A DNA stretch of 64,000 nucleotides from Chthonomonas calidirosea T49 (lineage in GTDB: Bacteria > Armatimonadota > Chthonomonadetes > Chthonomonadales > Chthonomonadaceae): contig NC_021487.1 in the NCBI RefSeq assembly GCF_000427095.1, positions 1,294,924 through 1,358,923 on the forward strand, given 5' to 3'. The position numbers and the translations under genes were made by a program. The notes below the pieces were generated by a model. It saw only the letters and a list, made by a program, of their open reading frames with translations. It was not told the DNA's origin and did not search any database. Below, one piece after another: positions 60,590-64,000 of the stretch (its first letter is position 1; every line of letters begins with the position of its first letter).

Positions 60590-61894
60590 ATGCTTGAAAA
60601 ACAATTTACCCTGGCAGCACGTCATACCAACATCCGTACAGAGGTGGCTGCCGGCTTCACCACTTTTATGACGATGGCCTACATCCTCTTCGTGAACCCC
60701 TCCATTCTCTCCAATATTCCGGGCCTAGAGCATAGTGCACCCGCATTGGCAGCCGCAACGGCTCTTACTGCCGCCGTTCCTACCCTGCTTATGGCATTGC
60801 TAACAAATACGCCCTATGCCTTAGCGCCTGGCATGGGGCTCAACGGTGTGCTTACCTTCGATGTCTGTTTGCAACATCGCGTACCTTGGCAAACCGCTAT
60901 GGGCGTCGTGGTGATTGAGGGGGCGATCATCGCGGTGCTTGCGCTTACGCGGGCTCGTGAGGCCATTATGAACGCCATCCCTATGGGATTAAAAAGAGCG
61001 ATAGCTGTGGGCATCGGTCTGTTCATCACCCTTCTAGGCATGGTGAACGCCGGCCTCGTAAAGGCGAATACCGCCGATGCCCCTCTCACCTACGGCTCGT
61101 TTCACCACAAAGAGGTGCTTGTGGCCAGCATTGGGCTGGCTATGACCCTTCTCTTTGTGGCCTTTCGCTGGCGGGCGGCGCTGCTGTTGGGCATTCTCTG
61201 CACCACTATCGTTGCCCTTTTCGCAAAAGTAGCCCATCTCCCTCCCGCCCACCAGCTGCTTCAACTGCCTCAGTTCACCACCCTAGGGCGCGCAGATGTG
61301 CTTGGCGCTTTGCATCCGGCCCTTTGGTCCACCATTTTGGCCTTTGTCATGAGCGATTTCTTCGATGCCATGGGCACCATCCTTGGCGTAGGGCAACAGG
61401 CGAACCTTGTAGATGCGGCAGGACGTCTGCCTCGTCTCCGTGAAATTCTGTTCGTGGATGGGTTTGCCGCCCTCTGGGGTGGCTTCTGTGGTGCATCGAG
61501 CGCAACCACCTACATAGAGAGCGCCAGTGGCGTGGCCGTGGGCGGTCGTACCGGCCTGACCTCCCTCGTCGTTGGCTGTCTCTTTCTGCTCGCACTGTTT
61601 TTCTCACCCCTAGTCACCATCGTACCAGCACAGGCCACCGCACCGGCTCTTATCATTGTGGGATTTCTTATGCTATCGAGCGTCCGTGACATCGAATTTC
61701 ATCGGTTGGAGGAGGGTTTTCCGGCATTCATTACCATCGTCACTATCCCATTTACTTACTCCATCGCCCGTGGAATCGGCTTAGGCTTTCTCTCCTACCT
61801 GCTCGTTATGCTGGCACAACGACGCTGGCGTGAGATAAACCCCCTTCTGGTGATCGTCTCGGCGCTTTTCGTTCTCTCCTTTTGGTTAAGTTGA
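60590..61894 (+). CDS. NCS2-family purine permease (AzgA-like)
   Basis: Start set at ATG 60590, after AAAAGGAGAG. The 434-residue protein has 12-14 hydrophobic spans and AzgA landmarks: NIRTEVAAGFTTFMTMAYILFVNPSIL, NTPYALAPGMGLNGV, FVMSDFFDAMGTILGVGQQA and SSATTYIESASGVAVGGRTGLTS. It should import hypoxanthine, guanine or adenine with protons. No purine riboswitch was seen in the 70 bases upstream. Confidence 0.9.
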   Translation: MLEKQFTLAARHTNIRTEVAAGFTTFMTMAYILFVNPSILSNIPGLEHSAPALAAATALTAAVPTLLMALLTNTPYALAPGMGLNGVLTFDVCLQHRVPWQTAMGVVVIEGAIIAVLALTRAREAIMNAIPMGLKRAIAVGIGLFITLLGMVNAGLVKANTADAPLTYGSFHHKEVLVASIGLAMTLLFVAFRWRAALLLGILCTTIVALFAKVAHLPPAHQLLQLPQFTTLGRADVLGALHPALWSTILAFVMSDFFDAMGTILGVGQQANLVDAAGRLPRLREILFVDGFAALWGGFCGASSATTYIESASGVAVGGRTGLTSLVVGCLFLLALFFSPLVTIVPAQATAPALIIVGFLMLSSVRDIEFHRLEEGFPAFITIVTIPFTYSIARGIGLGFLSYLLVMLAQRRWREINPLLVIVSALFVLSFWLS

Positions 61895-62061
61895 CGGCTT
61901 AGTGAGTCTGTTCAGAGGGGCAGGACTCTCACTGCAACGTTGATGTGCCGTTGTTTTACCTTCAAACGAGGTCTAGAATGGCTGCCAGTCAAGGGTTGTG
62001 ATGACTCCCTTTTCGGTAGGCTCCTCACTTGTTTGACTTGACAAGATTTTTTGGGAACTTG

Positions 62062-62091
62062 TTGACATAGGGAGCGTATTTCTGATATACT
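62062..62091 (+). promoter_or_regulatory. Sigma-70 promoter of cysH
   Basis: TTGACA (62062-62067) and TATACT (62086-62091), 18-base spacer. ATATACTT recurs 9 bases later and TTAGT repeats follow (62100-62125), which may be a regulator site. Confidence 0.65.
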
Positions 62092-62143
62092 TCATATACT
62101 TAGTTAGTTTATCAAATTAGTCAGATTTAGAAAGAGGAGAACG

Positions 62144-62872
62144 ATGACCCTGCCACCACCAAGCCGTGAAGCTCTTACAGCCTTGAGTAACTGCCTCGAA
62201 GAGCATTCACCTCAAGAGATTCTGGCCTGGGCGGTCAAAATCTACGGAGAGAGGCTGGCTATGGCCACCGCCTTTGGTGCAGAAGGTTGTGTTCTCTTAG
62301 ACATGCTGGCGCAACTCGGCCCCCTTGCGAAACTTCCTTTTATCTTCAATCTTGAAACCGGCTACCAGTTTCCAGAAACGCTGGCTTTGAGAGAGCGTAT
62401 TCAAGAGCGCTACGGTCTCACCGTTCATTTCGTGCGTCCTAAAGAGACCGTCGAACAGATGGAGGCTCGCTTTGGCGGCCCGATCTATCACACCAACCCC
62501 GACGAGTGCTGCCGTCTAAGGAAAATTGTTCCCCTCCGCAAGGTACTCAAAGACTTCGATGCGTGGGTAAGCGCTATCCGCCGCGATCAAACCCCCGACC
62601 GTGCTCAGGCCGGTATTGTAGAATGGGACTCCAAATTCGGCCTGGTCAAAATAAGCCCGCTGGCAAATTGGACTCGAGAGGATGTCTGGGCTTATATCCG
62701 TACCCACAACGTACCCTACAACCCCCTCCATGATCGCGGTTACCCCTCTATAGGCTGCTGGCCCTGTACACGCCCCGTGCGCGAAGGGGAGGACGAACGT
62801 GCAGGACGTTGGGCTGGATTTCAAAAAACGGAGTGCGGCCTCCATAGTCGCCGCACCGTACGGAGCTCTTAG
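62144..62872 (+). CDS. cysH: Assimilatory APS/PAPS reductase
   Basis: The 242-residue enzyme has the PP-loop-like start MATAFGAEGCVLLDML, FIFNLETGYQFPETL, AIRRDQTPDRAQAGIVEWD, PLANWTREDVWAYIRTHNVPYNPLHDRGYPSIGCWPCTRPV and the catalytic Cys in KTECGLH. CC (DECCRL) and CWPC supply four Cys for a [4Fe-4S] cluster, which marks the APS-reducing type. It uses thioredoxin and produces sulfite. No other cys gene is adjacent. AGAGGAG precedes the ATG. Confidence 0.93.
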   Translation: MTLPPPSREALTALSNCLEEHSPQEILAWAVKIYGERLAMATAFGAEGCVLLDMLAQLGPLAKLPFIFNLETGYQFPETLALRERIQERYGLTVHFVRPKETVEQMEARFGGPIYHTNPDECCRLRKIVPLRKVLKDFDAWVSAIRRDQTPDRAQAGIVEWDSKFGLVKISPLANWTREDVWAYIRTHNVPYNPLHDRGYPSIGCWPCTRPVREGEDERAGRWAGFQKTECGLHSRRTVRSS

Positions 62873-62898
62873 AAAAAGTCTTCTACATTGCAACCGGC

Positions 62899-64000
62899 CT
62901 ATCTGTCTGCAGGCAGCAACAGAGCTGTCTGCGGATGCCCTTCAATATAGAGGCGTAACCCTCGACAGATGGCTTCGGCCACCTTTTCTTGGAAATTTGG
63001 GTCTATGAGTTTGCGCCGATCCACCGGATTATCAATATAGGCCACCTCAATGAGAATGGCGGGCATCTGACTTTCGCGTAGCACAGCCAGCCCATGCTGG
63101 TAGAGGCTGCTATCGGAGCGGGCTCCACGGCTAGGCAAGCCTGTTACGGCCGCCACAGCCTGTTGTACACAGTTGGCTAACGCCCTGCTACTTGGGTCTT
63201 CCATATGGTAGTAGGTAGTGGTACCGGACGCCTCACCAGGATGGCTACAAGCGTCATTGTGAATGCTGATAAAAAAGTCCGCATGAATAGAGTTCGCTAG
63301 GGCCGGCCGTGCAGAGAGGTCTACGTCCCTATCTCTATCTCGCGTCATCACCACACGTGCACCACACGCCTCTAAAACCCGTCGCAACTTGAGTGCAATC
63401 GCCAAGGTGATGTTCTTTTCAGCGTAACCGCCCGCCGTCGCCCCCGTCGCGGAACCGCCATGCCCTGGGTCTAAAACAATCAGCTTATCTGCCAAAACGC
63501 CGGTTGCGTTGCGTGGTAGACGCAGGCGCAAAACCACCTGATCGGTGCGTGGATCAAGCACAAACCCGTCGTAGCGCGGAGTACGCAACCGAATGCGCAC
63601 CACAGGAGGCGTCTGATCCAGCGCAATCGCCTGCACTTCGGTCAATAGAGGATGCTGAAAGCTTTGGTCGGCTTGGGTCGAATCGGTCAGTGCCAGAACG
63701 GCACCGGGCAAGTCTAGCTGCAATCCACCGTCTGTTGTATAACGAATGGAGGGCTGCAAAGGCCCAGTTGTAAATATACGAAGCGTGGCGTTTTGATCGT
63801 TGTCTGGTTCAAATACGATGCGTTGAATCTGAACAAACTTTGTGGCCGAAGGGGCGTTCGGACTTGCGGGATTGTTCCCTTCTCCCGACTCCCCATTGGT
63901 CGTCTCCGTCGGGTTTGCCGCAGCATTGGCGCCCAATGCGCCGGAAGGCGATGTGGTCGTTACTGTCGTCTCTCCACCTGGTGTCGTTGGCATTTGTAGC
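62899..64000 (-). CDS. N-acetylmuramoyl-L-alanine amidase (Amidase_3), N-terminus beyond window
   Basis: The C-terminal domain has LDPGHGGSATGATAGGYAEKN with zinc ligands His and Glu, FISIHNDA with the second His, and AILIEVAYIDN with the catalytic Glu. Upstream is a beta-rich AMIN-like region (RIVFEPDNDQNATLRIF, PPVVRIRLRTPRYDGFVLD) after a Thr/Ser/Asn-rich linker. There is no signal peptide after the ATG at 63993 and no stop before base 64000, so the gene starts outside the window. The enzyme cleaves the peptide from N-acetylmuramic acid in cell division or separation. Confidence 0.9.
   Translation of the reverse strand, partial: LQMPTTPGGETTVTTTSPSGALGANAAANPTETTNGESGEGNNPASPNAPSATKFVQIQRIVFEPDNDQNATLRIFTTGPLQPSIRYTTDGGLQLDLPGAVLALTDSTQADQSFQHPLLTEVQAIALDQTPPVVRIRLRTPRYDGFVLDPRTDQVVLRLRLPRNATGVLADKLIVLDPGHGGSATGATAGGYAEKNITLAIALKLRRVLEACGARVVMTRDRDRDVDLSARPALANSIHADFFISIHNDACSHPGEASGTTTYYHMEDPSSRALANCVQQAVAAVTGLPSRGARSDSSLYQHGLAVLRESQMPAILIEVAYIDNPVDRRKLIDPNFQEKVAEAICRGLRLYIEGHPQTALLLPADR

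Noticed and set aside
1..64000. CRISPR arrays, rRNA genes, prophage
   Set aside because: No regularly spaced direct repeats, no rRNA core sequences and no cluster of phage genes were found by reading.

Overview
This window looks like part of a bacterial chromosome from the Armatimonadota, most like the thermophile Chthonomonas. That is an inference from content, not a database result. The clues are a prepilin-like H-X9-DG protein of the kind that is abundant in that group, a GntR/LacI hybrid regulator beside it, two phytanoyl-CoA-dioxygenase-like proteins, a Gfo/Idh/MocA oxidoreductase, and an Actinobacteria-type xylose isomerase. Gene density is high, many neighbours overlap by 4 bp (ATGA), starts are ATG, GTG or TTG, and promoters fit a TTGACA/TATAAT sigma-70 consensus.

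Layout. 1-3.6 kb: partial TPR protein, broken GntR/LacI regulator, prepilin-like protein and small lipoprotein. 3.6-3.9 kb: tRNA-Leu and tRNA-Gly. 4-10.7 kb: dioxygenase, FAD oxidoreductase, an inositol-phosphatase/EamA/glycosyltransferase operon, a split sensor kinase and a Crp/Fnr regulator. 10.7-17 kb: a TnpB-like remnant, ruvB, an FAD oxidoreductase, RNase E/G, an ORF-less group II intron, and a strongly promoted, terminator-ended structured RNA of unknown family. 17-22 kb: DUF4185 and dioxygenase genes, then a tsaB-tsaE-pyrF-dppA-like operon. 22-33 kb: TolC/adaptor efflux pair, Spy-like protein, Y-family polymerase, rpoZ, dnaJ, prmA and a TPR protein. 33-38 kb: Rad52/Erf-like candidate, ArsR-type regulator and an M16 peptidase pair. 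38-46 kb: phosphatase, membrane proteases, and a clpC / ECF sigma / eRF1-like operon. 46-48 kb: flagellar fliJ, lytic transglycosylase and motE-like genes. 48-64 kb: xylA, a DUF2325-like protein, Gfo/Idh, dus, alcohol dehydrogenase, ppx/gppA, split dnaA, hydrolase, tdk, NCS2 permease, cysH and a cell-wall amidase running off the end.

Three genes are interrupted by small frameshifts: the regulator at 1114, the GAF kinase at 8610 and dnaA. dnaA is normally essential, so a sequencing error or a recoding event must be considered there. The kinase break lies exactly on an in-frame T_TTT_TTC slippery heptamer, which makes programmed -1 frameshifting a real option. The least explained element is the RNA at 16541-16895. 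It has its own consensus promoter, about nine local helices and a perfect terminator, and I could not match it to RNase P RNA, tmRNA, 6S RNA, SRP RNA or a common riboswitch.
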